Of a stretch of DNA of 64,000 nucleotides, positions 27,011 through 41,280 are shown piece by piece. The DNA comes from Plectrocnemia conspersa. Taxonomy: Eukaryota > Arthropoda > Insecta > Trichoptera > Polycentropodidae. The stretch spans positions 1,736,001-1,800,000 of the forward strand of contig VTFK01000092.1 in NCBI GenBank assembly GCA_009617715.1. Reading direction: 5' to 3'. The position numbers and the translations under genes are program-made. A model generated the notes under the pieces. The model saw nothing but the letters and a program-made list of their open reading frames with translations. It did not search any database and was not told the origin of the DNA. Positions within the stretch are counted from its first letter, which is position 1. The number at the start of each line of letters is the position of its first letter.

Positions 27011-30000
27011 TTTAACTATATATATTATATTATATATTATTTTTAAATACAATAAAAATATTTTTGAACCTAAAAAAATTTAGTATAAATCGTTTTTATA
27101 TTACCAAACATTATTTATTATTTTTAATAACTATCTGATTATCATACAGTGATATAATTCTAACATAATATTTCACAAATAAAAATGTAGAATGTAGAAG
27201 CCCGCATAAAAATTAATTAATTATGTCTAATCCTAATTTTATTCATACATAGAAATTATCATAATTTCTTTCTTATTTAAACGCTGGAAATCTAAATACA
27301 TTAATTTATTATTATATAATTTACATAAAATTACCTTAATGCTACACTTTTAATTATACAAATAATCAAAACGATTCTGCTCTTCATTTTTATGTAAATT
27401 ACATTATATGTTTTCTTTAAAACGCCGTTCTTTAATTTGTATAATATATTTTTATTTATATTGACTAAATCAATATGATGCAAAAATATTGCGAAAACCA
27501 ATTTTCATGACTAAAAATATTAATATAAATTTTAAATAAACTGAATATTATAAAATATCAAAACCGTACATTATTTTCATATTTTATAAATATATTTTAT
27601 TAATACATTAATGATACTATTTGGTATTTTGAAGCAGAACTGATATAGTTCAGAATACACTATATATAATGTTATAATTTCGGGTGTAACTTAAGAGTAC
27701 AATTTAATTCATATTTTATGTTTATAATATATTATGATTCAAAAGCCTTTATAGTCATTGAAATGACAATAACTTTCAAGAAAAATTCCAAGAATCTGAA
27801 AATAGAAAATGAAATGCACATTCGAATGCCACATATCGGTATGCTTCCCAACAATTGTCTCAACATACACTGAATATCACAATAAAAGCGTGCAACACGC
27901 GATTCTCTCGTATGAAAATATTAAATCCTCCCAGCTGACGTGTTATTTTCGCGAGATTATCCAGCGCATATTCGTAGCAGTGGCACTGATGCTACCTTGC
28001 AACAATTCTATTGCGAAAATGCTGAGTTGCCACATACATATCCAAGGGATTATATCATGCCACATAATCCGCAAAGTCTAGACCGTCTAAGTTCAGACAA
28101 TAATTTCTGATTTTCAATGCGGATTTTTTTATTATCAATATGGTTGTATAGAATAGACCTTAATAACACGTTTCCTCAACTATGAAATTATGTAGGTACA
28201 CACACACGACTGGAGGAGTGAAGTGCGAACTCGCCATTATAAGACCCTTTTGTAAGTTCAACTACACAACTCACTACAACACGACACGCCGGATTCAAAG
28301 TATTTAAATTTATTCAAATACCTGATGTTGAGACATGCAAATCTCGTCTTCGTGATCTATCCATGTCTGTGTAGGTATCTACGTGTATTAAAAAAAATGT
28401 GAGGTGCTTAACATTGTATGCCTTTCGTTCTATTATGATTAGAAAATGTATTGAAGTCGGCTGCTAGATATTTTATATTCAACAACGAATAATAACATTT
28501 TATATTTAATGATCTACAATTTTAATTGTTAATATATTTTCTGCAGTTTAATAATAAGAAAATCCATTACAATAATGGCCAGAATTGTGCCTGCTACCGA
28601 CTTCTAGTACCGTTGAGATTCCGGGTGCCAATTTTCGCCACCTCTGGCCTTTGTGTTGCATCAAAGAAATCCCGAAGAATGGAGGACTTCGTTCAATTCG
28701 AACGAAAGATTAAATCTTTTATCATCCTCCACGGTCGTGATAATATTACATAGCGTTCCTCGTTATTTTATTTTTTATTTTCCTGCTCGAATGAAATACA
28801 TTTATGACAATAATCCATAGAATAAAATCACAATTACTTCCTATAATTAAGATTAGAATAAATTATTTTTGCTTTAAATATTCATACTAATACAATAATA
28901 TTTTAATATTAGGGAACTGTCTAACGTATAACAGTAACCACCTATTCTACAAAACGGTAAAGCAATGCTCACTCTCACATAATAATTAGTAAAGTCGTTA
29001 CGGGAACGGCTCTTGTCACTCGACAATGACTGGTCCTTAACGATCCCATGACCATGTATGAGAAAGGCATTAGCCTTCGAAAACAATGGTAGGCGTCAAT
29101 TTTGACTCATTATTTATAAAAAAAATTTAAAAAGCAGGCCCGGAATGGTTTTGTCCGACATTGTCGTTATTTTTCTCCGACCTTGAGCTTTCTTAAAATA
29201 ATCACTTTTTGTCTGCGGTGAGTTACTCAACTGCGTTTTTCCGCACTCAATGACTCACTCAGAGCCGATCGATAAAATCTCGTTTTTATTGTCTTTGAAA
29301 ACTGGACTAGATTTGTCATCAACGGAAGGTGACAGTCACATGCGTGCCAATTAGTTTAATTTACGAATCAATAGTTGCTCTGTAAAGATGTTCTTTGATT
29401 TTCTTGGCTTCTACGATATAATTAAAACTGTAAATAGTTCTTTATTTTCTGCAATATGTACGAATAAAACAGATGTAAGTAATTTATTTATTGATATAAA
29501 ATAAAAGGTGGCTTTTAATTAATGTTAAATATCGACACTCTCAAAATAATATTATTATATTGTTCCTAATGAAATATCTGTTTTTTTTAGTGAGATTATT
29601 ATTAAAAGTTGTCTACATTTACAAAACTAATATTTTGCGAATGATCTGACTAACAATCACTCGTCATTTAAAGAGGTTGGGAAGTCGTCAAATGCTTTCA
29701 TAAAATCACTCTGTTTATTAAATTTTGTATGTCATAGAAATAATGCCAATTTTTTTTATATATATTTGATAATAGGAGAATATGGGGGATGGGATAAAAT
29801 TACTAATCTTAATTTGATATTTTTTTTTAAAAGTGATTAGTGTAAGATAAGTATAAAATCTCACACTATCATAGTCTATTTATTAACATTAATTTCTATT
29901 CGTGGTTTTAAATATGCTTTCTCTAGAATACCAACATACTGTAACAATATTTTTTTGTGCAAACCCAATGTATTGGAGCTGTTTTGTCTACTTGGTATGC

Positions 30001-30219
30001 TAATCTTTTCTCGTTATCGTAGCTTATTGCAAGTATTGATTTTCTTCAACCATCATTCTCCATAGTTTCTGTGAACTAACGAAGAACAGACTTCAAAGTG
30101 TACAGTTTTTTTCTTTCGTACCGTACCATTTATCCATTTCTTTCACCTTTCCTATGGCATCCAAATGTTATAAAACCGTTGCAGAAGAATCCTCTAAAAC
30201 TGCAGCGAGGATTTGTAAA
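27011..30219. other. AT-rich non-coding stretch
   Basis: No supportable gene. Slightly GC-richer patches at 27800-28090 and 28560-28750 carry open frames of 90 and 75 codons. I recognise no domain, and only the second has an acceptor-like sequence (TTTTCTGCAG) before it. Confidence 0.45.
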
Positions 30220-31020
30220 TTAGCTTTAACAATTTTTCTCAATATTTATTTATCAACAGCAGATAAATGTTAATATCTCAAACCAACGAAATAGTTCTCA
30301 AACTAAGAAAACCATTGCTAAATCCAAAATTGATACTTCTTGTTGCCTGTTTCAATTTGTTCAAAAAAGAATACGTAAAAATATTGTTGATACCATAATG
30401 CAAAGCAACCAAAGATGAAAAATGGGCACTGGGCTTATTTTCAAGGTTAATATCACAAGTAAAAAAATCTCAAACCAACGCCAACAGTTCTCTGGCACCA
30501 ATTCAAAACTGATATTTCTTGTAGTCTGCATCGTATTGTGCTTTAATTTGAATTGAACTCATACAAAAAAAAGATACGTAATGTATCGACATCATAATGC
30601 AAAGCAACCAAAAAAATGGACTATAAAAATAAGATAAAAAATAATCAAACAGTTGTTTATGGATTAGCTTTACGAGTGTTTCTCAATCTTTTTTTACTAA
30701 CAGCAGATGGATGCATTTTTAATATGAATATCACTAGTACAAATTTTCTTAAATAAACGCTAACAATTCTTTGACTAACAGTACCCTCCTCAAATCGAAA
30801 ATTGATATTTTTACGGCCTGCTTTATGAGTGTTTCTCAATCTTATTCATCTTACTTTCACTGGACTCATTTTTAATATGAACGTCACACTTACGATTTTT
30901 TTTCAAATAAACACTAAGAGTTCTCTGACTAACAGTACCTTCTTCAAATCAAAAACTGATATTTTTATGGCCTGCACCACATTTGAACTTTTACAAAAAA
31001 TAAATAGGAACAAAAAATAA
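30220..31020 (-). pseudogene. Decayed coding-like tandem repeat, possibly transposase HTH
   Basis: Four diverged units show a shared end, AAAACTGATATTTCTTGTAG-like, near 30327, 30508, 30797 and 30952. Read on the minus strand, the better units translate to GRKNINFRFEEGTVSQRIVS and EEGTVSQRTLSVYLKK, followed by lysine-rich tails. VSQRT.S.YLKK resembles the recognition helix of Tc1/mariner-type DNA-binding domains, but the unit is too short to assign. Stops and gaps prevent a full protein. It could also be an AT-rich repeat that is open by chance, although conservation of the peptide between units argues against that. Confidence 0.4.
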
Positions 31021-33538
31021 CAGCAGTCTTTTAAGAAATAAATAAAAAAATGCTATTTAAAATAAAAAAAAAATTTCAATCACGGTCCGTTTTCGACTGA
31101 GTAAAAATCAGTACAGTCACTTAATATGAAAGAATTAAATAATATTACTTATTTTCTTGTCACTGTGTATTTATAGCGCAATATTAATTAATCCTTTCAT
31201 TGCAAAATTATTTAACCGATTATAATCAAATTTTAATCCATTTTTTTACATATAAATAAATATGTGTTTTGAGGATAAAATAAAGCGATCTTTTCTTTAC
31301 TTGCAGAATATCCCTCATATGTTGTATTCATAGTTATCGGAATAGGTTCAATGGACGTTTATCGAGCAACTCAAAAATGTGAAAATAGCGGTTAGACCCT
31401 ATAGGATTTTTACCCTCATCAGTCATGTCTCCTTCGCTTAACAATCTCTATAATCTCAATTCAAAATCTCCCGTCACGGAACTGCTGTTACAACACATAC
31501 AGACACGTGAAGAAAAAAATACACATTTTTATAGTAATAACTTTGCCCAGGGAACGTGTTTATCGCCAAGCGCCATCGTACGTTACACACAAACGGTCAT
31601 GTGTGCATATACGATGATGATACTGCGGAGAGAAATGTGTGGCGAAAAAATATTCTTCCGCATCTTGCATATAAAACGTATTGTTCTCGAGAAAAGGTCT
31701 CAATCTTGTGGTCAGTGCGACAATGGATGGATTTTTTAGTGCTGTTGAATATTTTCACTCATTCACGGTCCGCGGTCCTTTCCCGTGTGATACAATTAAT
31801 ATGGTAATGCGTCGTGGCTTTGGACCCTTATTACAAGACCAGAAGAAAATACACGAAAGAGGTAATTAGAGTGTTCAGTGGCCGAAACATATTAGGTGAA
31901 TATGTTTAAGGATAGAATTTTGGGCAAAGCACACGCGTTAATGCGCTATGATTAATAATATATTTTAACGTAATTACATACGTGTTTCATATAATAATGT
32001 GTTTATATTAACTATAATTTTTTAATACACGTTATTATTTATTACCTACAAATATTAATTATCTAAAGCAAGATGTGCCTGGAAATTGTATGCTATATCT
32101 TGTAATAGTAGCCAATTCTTGAAGTTACTGAGGTAATATAGTTTCGCATCATATATTTTTGATGTTCTATTTTTTTGAGGAATAGTATAATATTTTTTTT
32201 TTTATTAACTCATTTATACTGTAAGATTTATGTATATGTTTTAAGTTCGCAATAACAGAAAGCGCTTTATAATTATAAATTGTAATAGACTAATGGATAT
32301 CACAAAATAAAAATATATTTATTATATTATATATTCATATGTAGAAATAATAAATATCATAAGATTTTAATTTAAGCCATAAAAATAATTTATTATTAGA
32401 ACACACCATTGTAAAAATCGTGCAATAATTTCCCATAAATTTTTCTTTAAAGCAACATTGAGCAACTTCCTACAAAGGTGATTTTGACCTTTTTCTTATT
32501 GGGTAATCAGTCATGCCTTTCACCATTTTGTTTATCGTACAATGTTTATGTACTATAAAAATAATTTGCGTAAAACAAAAACTGGAGATAATCACTTGAT
32601 TATGACGGTCGATACATTTTACCTTTCATGATGAAAGGTCACGACCTTTCAGGCCAAAGCGGTAGTAATTTAACTGCAATTGTATCTGAAACCAAACACA
32701 ATATGTGGGTGAAGGTCGGAACGAATGTTTTGACAATGTGCACAAAACAATTCACATAGGAAAAAATCATGACAACAAACACTATTTGTTAAAAAAAATT
32801 GCCTCACAGTTGATAGCGCAATTTTAGCTATTGTGTTCAATAAAATTATTAATAACTATATAGTTATTGAGGAAACGTTACAAAAGCAATAAAAAAAATA
32901 ATTGTTAATAAAATAAATGAATAATATTGAAACAACTTTGCTCTTTTATGTATATATTATAATGCTGTTTTTTTTTGCGGTGAAAATATGCCATTTTTCA
33001 GATCTTATTCTTACATATTTTTACAAAGAAAATAAAATAAGAAAACGGTATCCGACCTTGACTCGGCTCATGAATTCTAGAGCGTCTTGACCTTTTTTCT
33101 CGTTGATTATCTTTTCGTTCGTAATACACAGTATTTTTTTTTTGTGAGCCATTTCACCGAGAAAAAAACACGAGATAATTCATTATCTGTGTCAAAATGC
33201 GCTTCATTTCCATAATGACACTTTGAAAAATACGTTTCTATCGAAATGCGCGGAAAAACCTCTAAATTTAACGCAATACTCGAGAATTTTTTTAAAAAAC
33301 ACTGTATAAGGAGATTTTTTCCGCAGATTCAAGGAAGTTTTTCTACACTTAAATACAGATATTAAACTCCTATCAAATTGTCACCTCAGTAATGTTATTA
33401 ATTTGATGTTTTTATTTTACATGACGTTGGTCTTGTTGTTGTAAAGGCTTATAGGAGAGTCTGAAGCCAATGAAACTTAGCGACTCCTCTTAGCTTCCAG
33501 ATTCAAAGATAATTATAGAAGGTTTTTGGTATTCTATT
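31021..33538. other. AT-rich non-coding stretch
   Basis: No supportable gene. Overlapping open frames at 31425-31870 lie in a less AT-rich patch but show no domain and no consistent splice signals. Confidence 0.45.
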
Positions 33539-34587
33539 GCCTGCACTACACTCTCTGGAAGTCGGCCAAGGTTGGCCAAGGACGGAGAATATAGTAGGTT
33601 ACTTCGGTCGAGTTTGATTCTGCCCGCTCTAAAATCTCTCGGAAGTTGTCCGAGGTTACCGAGAACGGGAGGTCAATCGACTTGGCCAGCTTCGAGCGCT
33701 TCCGAACATTGTCGGCAAAAGGATCGGAGTCAAAGGGACCGAAATCGGAGCTGCTCTTTCGAACGCGAGCGGTGAGATACTTCCCCTTTCGCTCTCTCGC
33801 GTGTTAAGTGACGAGAGTGGGAGAGATAATGATATGGTGTTTCGCAAACTGAGATTAAACGAGTAAATCGGTTCAATTTCAATATGCGTGTAGGCGTTCT
33901 ATGGTAAATACGTATGTCGAGCGCTGCATCGTAGTCACGTGATCAAGTTATAATACCACATGCTTATTGGGGACTTCAACAGACTCTTACTGATATATTT
34001 GAATATTTTAGGGCACCAAAAGGGATTAATTATATTTTTGATAGTATATTTTTCTAACAGATATCGTTATTATATTTTTTTCATATAAAATTAAATAGTT
34101 AGTGGTACTTGATTTTGTTAAAAAAAATCGTTTCGAATATCATTATGTATTTTCCTAGATCGGTTTATATAAATGTCACACCATAACGAATTTTTATTTA
34201 AAATCGATAGCGACAAATTCTAGGATAGTCACAAATGTGGTGTTCGTATCTGAAGTATCATTTTTATGCCTTATGGCATTTTGCAAAAGCCGACAAAGAT
34301 TTTTCGTAAATTAAATATTTACGACCGAAAAGTTTTCACTGATATTGTATTGGTGAGTGCCCACACAAACTAGCTTAATTTTAATATTATGACAATTTAA
34401 AAATTGCGATTATTTGGCACATTTTTCGATCGCGCGCAAATATGCCAGCTGTTCGTGTCATTCACGGCCGCCGTCCGGACGGCATATAAAATTTGCGACA
34501 GTATGGTTGCTTAGTCGAAGTCGTAGGTCTCGGCCGACTTCAGTTGCAACTTCGGTTCGGACAACTTCCAGAGAGTGTAGTGCAGGC
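33539..34587 (+). mobile_element. Non-autonomous DNA element with 24-bp TIRs
   Basis: The ends are perfect 24-bp inverted repeats: left 33539-33562 starts GCCTGCACTACACTCTCTGG, and right 34564-34587 is its exact complement ending GTAGTGCAGGC. The body is 1,049 bp with a more GC-rich outer part (AAGTCGG / CCGACTT words near both ends) and an AT-rich middle. It has no transposase frame. The inner part matches bases 1-863, so the family is dispersed. I do not see a convincing target-site duplication (left flank ...TTCTATT, right flank ATAATAAA...), so I leave the superfamily open. Confidence 0.85.
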
Positions 34588-37500
34588 ATAATAAATTCCA
34601 GCTTACAGACTTTTTAATGAATTTAAATAGACACGACATAAAATGTTTTATTATCTCTACGAAATAGCTACGATTGATATTATCAATGTTCTGACTGACC
34701 GCTTGGTACCAATTTTTTTATTGATTATGATTTTACTATTTATTATTGATATTTAATCATAGCTGAAAATATTTTCTTTTATTAAAAATATAAAAGTTGA
34801 GCAAATATCACATGTTTTTTGAACTTTAAAAATATATTAGTAAAATGAAGAGCTTAAAATTACGCTCAAAATAAAAAAATATATAATATGTATACTAATA
34901 TTTTGCAATTATTATCTGAAAAGCAATAAATATACTGTTTGTGTAAATAATTTATAAAAAAAAATATTTACACAAACTTTACTTTAACTAAATTTTTAAT
35001 GTCTAGTTAATGACAAAACTGTGCAATATTGTTACACAGTGAAGTAATTTATAATATTTTTTTGCTTTAAACATTTTATAACATTTATTAAAAATGATCA
35101 ATCATATTAATTAGCTTCACTGCTTGTAAATATGAAGGTTGCGTTTAAAAATAGTTTATTATACATTCGCACTAAAACGGAAGTGAAATTATAATAAAAT
35201 ACCTTGAGTTAATGTTTGTGTGCAAGCAATTATTGTATGTTTCAATATAAACTAATAATACGATATAAATTGAACAAAGCAGAATATCAGAAAGATCGTT
35301 AAAAACGCTAGTTTGTTTTGTAAATTTAACACAAATAATTTTAAATTCATATATACTGTATCTACATTCATACATATATATTTTAGTTCCTGTTGCTGGT
35401 TTTTATGATATAGTTTTTAATAAAATGTCAAAATTTCAATTGAATCTCTACTATTGTCATCGCCGTGCCAATAAATTCCAAACCATTGTTCATGTGACCC
35501 ATTGCGGTTTTCCACTATTTCATTTCTGTCTCTCAATTTCGTGTTTTCACCGTTGCAAGTGTCCATGTATGTATGTACAATAGTATCTCTGAGAAGAGCA
35601 CTTTGCGATGGAGTTTACGTGTCAAAAGTAGTACCAGCTGATGAAAAAAGTAACAAAGTTGCCAACTGGCAACACTTGTCGCTTTCTTTCGATCTGAAAT
35701 TTCGGACGACGCCAAAACCTAACTACCTTTTGATGTTTTTAATAAAAATATATAAATATAATAAACAGAGGGTTGACAACCCTTTACTTGGCGTGCTGAT
35801 GACCGTCGATAATGACAGTTACATAGGTACATTGTTTCCGTGTTGAGTGCTTTAATAATAAACGCTTTTTTATGTCCTCGTCGGAAATACATAATTGGAT
35901 CGTGAAAGTGGTATATGTATTATGCTTTAGGTCCATAAAAAACTAGATCTATTCGTCGACATGTCACTATAGTCGGATACAATGCCTGTATTTTTAAAGC
36001 TAGTGTTATTTTGCTAAGTTTATAATTGTCTATCGCAGTAATTTGGGGAAGTAATTTGTTCGCAGTAAACTCAAACAGATGTTGCAGCGCCGGAAGTAGC
36101 CCGATTCGGCGCCTTTTGGGTAGCGGAAGTTGCTGACGCCGGCTCTGTATTAATTTACCAACGGTTTTACGTCGTACCAGTCATATTTTGAAAACTGTGC
36201 TAAATCAACAAAAAAACGCAGTAAGCATTTGTAATATTTTTTCGGACGACGGATATTGGTAAAATGTATACAATATATGTAATATATTAAATTTAATAAA
36301 GCTATACTCTCAGTGTTATTATATAATAATAAAATATAATCTAACGACTCGGAAATGACTCACTATAATGGTTTAACTATATAATAAAAAAATCGATTTT
36401 TTAAAAATAGCGCATTTTTTATAAAATAAAAATTTCTGGGCTCGAACCCGTAACCTCATAGTTACTAGTCTGAGACGTTACAGACTACGCTATCCCGTCT
36501 GCTATTAAATGCGACAATATTTTTTCTCACAGTTATTTCAATTGCCGATGGACCCCAGTTATCTTTATAATGTTTATATAGACGTGGCACAAAAAAATGC
36601 ATTTGAATCATAGTTCAAGAGTTTTCTAATTAACATTAAAAAAATGTTACACTGGCCGTTGAATAAACAATACAAAAAAGACGAAACACCCTTATTAAAA
36701 TGAGGCACATGTTGTAGTATATTTTAATATAATATATACAGGGCGCCGGCCACCTGCTTTAAGGATCCACGCATGTATTAGAGATAAAATCTTTTTAATA
36801 CCATGAATGTATTATCTAACATATAAGATGATATGATTATAATATAGTATGTTTCATGACATTTGGACTTCTTAAATATCCTATAGTTGAGCATTATATT
36901 TATGTATATCTTCACTGTAATCAATATATAAGTCAACAACTCGCTGGCAGTGTCATTCTCAAAGATTTCCTCCCAACATAATGCCACTTGCGCATTTTAG
37001 TGAGCTATTCCTGTGAACTAACAAACGACCAAAAAAAATCAGTGGCTAAGACACAGTGTTATCTTTACGACACAGCCGACAATTGCTGTCTAATTTGGTT
37101 GTCTGAGAACGAGTAACGAAATGCTTCATTACGTCTCATATTGAAGTTTTCTTCGGATATTTGTGTATGTTTCATTACGCGCTGTATGTGTAGCAAAAAA
37201 GAGTTAAAAATAAGCTAATTGATACTTTGACATATGACACCTCGGCCAAACTAGAACACAAGTGTTAAATATTTACAATCCATATTCACTTGAAAAGCTT
37301 ACTTGTTAGTATTTTAATGCCATTCAGGATATAAATCATACATAATTTTTTATGGTAGATTGCTGCTTTTGCTTTTATACTCATTAATTATTATGCTAAA
37401 TTTATTTAATTTTCATCTCAAAGCGTTCTAGTTTATTTACAAGCGTATAATTTGAAGTAAGAATTGAAACTTTCCGCTTTTCAGATTAAAATCCAAACTT

Positions 37501-39039
37501 TTCGCTTCCAACTTGAAGCGTCGTTTTTTTCGCTCTGTTCCTTTTGTGGTATTGTTTAATATGAAAAAAGCACCAACCAACCGTCTGGTGGTATTAGACC
37601 CTAGGGTCATTATTTAGTCATCGATTTTCGCATTACGAAAGCGGAGAGCGACCACGTGGAAAATCGCTCGACTAAAAATTATTAATATTCCCTTTACGCC
37701 ATGACACACTTAACACGCGTCTATAAATAGACTTTAAAGTTGTTTTTACTATACATGTGAATGCTTATTTGTTGAATGAAACCAAAGTGTATATAACTAG
37801 ACCGTATTTCGCACATATCCCGTGGTTTGTGTCCGCAAACGGAAAACCAATAGTGGAATTCCACTATCAGAATTTTTCGCTGCATTCTTTCTCTCTACGC
37901 TTAACGAGAAAAAGTCTTTGTAGCTACTGAAACTATTTGTTCTAGGCTCTAGGGTTTAATTGGTGTGTTTTATTTTCTCGTTCTTCGCAGAAATTGGCAT
38001 CAGCGCAAATATTGCGTTGCTTTATTACGTGTGTCGCTTTTGTGTCACAACGCTTATAAAAAGATCGATGGTTTATGTGTCGAGCGAGTTATTAATAGGT
38101 TTTTCGTTTTTATATAATATTGCGAGTAATTTATTATTGTGAAAATAAACATTGCTTTGCATAAACATACGTTAAATGGATAAATATTATCCATCATGTG
38201 TATTTTAAAGAAGCCTTTGATTTAAATAATATATTTATAGTGAACATATTTATTATAATTATATTAAAATTTTCAATAAAATCTGTTGTATTATTACATT
38301 ATATTTGTATCCGTTAATGCGCATGCGGATTTACTCACTTTCGCCTCGTTAGACAAGTCCGTTTACGTTTATACACATAGATTGATTCAATAACTGTCGA
38401 TTTTTCCGTTGGTCGCGTGATTACTATCGCTTCACGGTTCACATCACAAAGGGTATCGGGTTTTGGCCCCCATCTCGTCCGCGACCCCTCTTTGGACGCC
38501 CCTATCCCACAAAAACGTGACTCAGTTCAGGTTCGCCGGCGACAGGTGACGCTTTTATGGCACCTGATTCGGCGCCCCCGGCACTAGACAGTAACGTTAG
38601 AAATATATTTTTTATTATGTCCTTTGTATGTACAGTAAGTCGAATGACCACTCCCCTAAGTTGTATAGAGTTACACCCTGACTCAGAATAATAAGACTGA
38701 CTAATGTCCATGTGACTTATTTTGCCAAATCGGTTTATACAGTACATAAAAGTATGATAATGTTTGAAGTATTCTAGGTATTTTGAGCTCGAATTATCGA
38801 TAACTTGTTTTTTGATCCCGGTTTCATTTTAACTTTTACCGGAAGTTTTCCATTTAAATTTAGCGCCCATACAAATAAAACCAGATAACGAATTATCTCA
38901 GACGCGTCTAGCAGTATCCGGTTTCTTATTTTTAATTTTATGTTTAAAATACAATACAAATATACATATATGTATATGCTAGAATATTTATTATTAAACA
39001 GTGTAATGATATTTTCTTAATAAATTTAATTTTAATTTT
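34588..39039. other. AT-rich non-coding stretch
   Basis: It contains a tRNA-like SINE fragment (36433-36507). The longest open frame (35502-35846, 114 codons) has no domain I recognise. GC-richer patches at 36090-36170 and 38440-38600 may be conserved non-coding sequence; I cannot tell without comparison. Confidence 0.45.
36433..36507 (-). repeat. tRNA-derived SINE-like fragment
   Basis: Read on the minus strand it runs GACGGGATAGCGTAGTCTGT (A box), then ACTAGTAAC in an anticodon-loop-like position, then GGTTACGGGTTCGAGCCCAG (an almost ideal B box). The order and spacing are those of a tRNA gene. The anticodon stem is mispaired and there is no matching acceptor stem; the sequence runs on into AAATTTTTATTTT. 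This fits a tRNA-derived SINE head or a tRNA pseudogene rather than a working tRNA. Confidence 0.65.
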
Positions 39040-41280
39040 TAAATTTATATTTAACTACTTATTTGTTTCTAAAATAATCGAAGAATAGCTATTATATGTA
39101 AAGCAGCAATAGCAAACCTTTTGATACAATTGTATTAAAGTAAACAAACCCAATTCTTAATATGGTCTTCACAACCTATATTTATCATTAAAAACTAATC
39201 GCTATTTATTAAATAAAATATTACTAATTATATTTAATAAATTTAATTTAATTCATATTTTTTAATCTGGATTTTTCTACTTATTTGTCCTTGAAATAAT
39301 CTAAGTTATAGCAAACCTTTCCCATGTTTGTCTAAAGTGAATTTAAGTAAGTAAATATGCATACTTCTTATTGTATTGTTTTTTTTAACTATGCAGTAAA
39401 AACTTTGCTATATTTTTATAGTAGAATTATATCGTTACAGTTGAAAATTCAACAGAAATTAAATAAAAATAGTATAATTAATTAAATTTGTTTAAAAAAT
39501 TTACTACTCATAAAAAAGCTTATTTAATTATAACAAATAATTTACTTTAAATAAAATTTGTTATTTAATTGTAAATAGTTATTATTTTAATATTATTTTA
39601 TTTTGTAAAAGTAACTTATAAATATAGAAAAGCAATAGCATTTTCCTCCTACAATTGTCCAAAAGTAAATATGCTCAATTCTTAATGATTGTCATTTATT
39701 TTACATATGCAGTGAAAACTTTGCTATATTATTAAATATATCTTTTTATAGTAGAATTATGTTGTTACTGTTGAAAATACAACAATAATAAATTTAAACA
39801 GTATTAACCAAACTTATTTATAAATATAATTTATTAATAATAAATAATTTGTCATAAAAATATTTTTAATTATAAATATTAACTGTCCTAAAACTGTTTT
39901 ATTTCATAAGAGTAACTAATACATATAAATCAGCAATAACAAACCATTTTCTACAATTATGTAAAAGTATATTTACCCAACTCCTAAAAATATCCTTTCA
40001 ATATAAGTATATTTGTATAATCATATGGTTTGATTTATAATTACTTGTAATTTATTTAATATATGTAGTGAAAGGTTCTCTGTGCTTTTGTATCTATATT
40101 TTTATAATTGATTGATATTGTTACTGTTGAACTGTTAACTAAAAATATATTAATTTCGTATGAAGTTTTTTTAATATAATTTATTCGAAATAGTGACTGT
40201 TTTATATATAACAGTAATAGCAAACCTTTTCCTACAATTGTGTAAAAAAGTTCATCATAATATGTATTTATAGTCAATTTCAATAATAATTGGTTCACGT
40301 CTATTTATGTTTATATTATGTATTATTTGTATGTTGAGTGTAAAAATTAGATATTTTAAGCTAAATAAATTAATAGTATTTACAAATAAATTAATTAATT
40401 ATTGAATTTTGGGTAAAAAATTTACTGTCCCCCTCCTTACTATACACTACCATTTTTCTTTAATTATATTTACATCATGAATGCAACCTTATCAAATATT
40501 TAATGCTTATAAAAATAATCCCTTAAAAAATACCAATATTTGAATTCGGGAAAATGACGGAATACTACAATATAAATTGTCAGGGGTCTAAATATTAGTT
40601 GCTCTATTTTTCTATATTTTTAAATTTATAAAACGCAATTAAAATTGTTTATAATATAGCTATAAACTGTTAATAGATTTAACCCACGTCTCACACGTAG
40701 GCAGTGCAGCGAAATTTTTGTTTTCTTAAAAATATTTTCTTTAACTCAAATAGTTTTATTTGTTTTTTTTTTGGAATTTAATATATCTATGCCTATGTAT
40801 TTGTATATTTATGTTCATAGTAGACTAAAAAATAATATTATTACCGTTAAAAAATTCAACGCAGAGTATAACAAGTTTTTTTGTTAAAAATATAATTTAT
40901 TCAGCATGCATAATTTCAATTTTTTTTTAAATCGTAAATATTTCTGATCTGCACTAAAACTATTATTTGTTTATTTGTAAAGTAGAAGTGGCAAACCTGT
41001 TCCTATAATTATGTAAAAATAAATATTTCTAATTCTCATGAAGATATTTACAACATAACTGTATTTGTATTAGCAAATAATTTTATTTGATTTTAATTTA
41101 TTGTAAAGTGAGTTTCAGTGAGTTTGTAATATTTTGTACAGAAGTACACAAATATTATAACCGTTTAAAATTCAAATCAATATATATTAAAATGCATAAT
41201 TAACCAGTGGTTTGCAAAATTTACTACTGATGAAAAATATAATTTAATTAAAGAAAAATGAATTGTTATTTCACTATCTT
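39040..41280 (+). repeat. Satellite-like tandem array C, ~300-bp monomer
   Basis: The phrase AGCAATAGCAAACCTTTTCC followed by TACAATTGTGTAAAAGTA recurs near 39115, 39308, 39632, 39930, 40208 and 40985. A second phrase, CTTTGCTATATTTTTATAGT followed by GTTACAGTTGAAAATTCAAC, recurs near 39403, 39719, 40073, about 40800 and about 41130. Spacing is mostly 280-360 bp. It is very AT-rich, non-coding and strongly diverged. Confidence 0.85.

Noticed and set aside
28526..28753. A 75-codon open frame after TTTTCTGCAG
   Set aside because: The acceptor is plausible, but the frame runs to a stop without a donor and has no similarity to Rap-GAP or any other family I know.
31425..31869. Three overlapping open frames
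   Set aside because: Overlap in different frames with no shared signal of coding; none has a family match I can recognise.
35502..35846. The 114-codon open frame, one of the longest in the window
   Set aside because: No recognisable domain, AT-biased codons, and a competing frame on the other strand; probably chance.
36433..36507. A functional tRNA-Thr gene
   Set aside because: The B box and anticodon-like AGT are good, but the anticodon stem is mispaired and there is no acceptor stem, so it is listed as a SINE-like relic.
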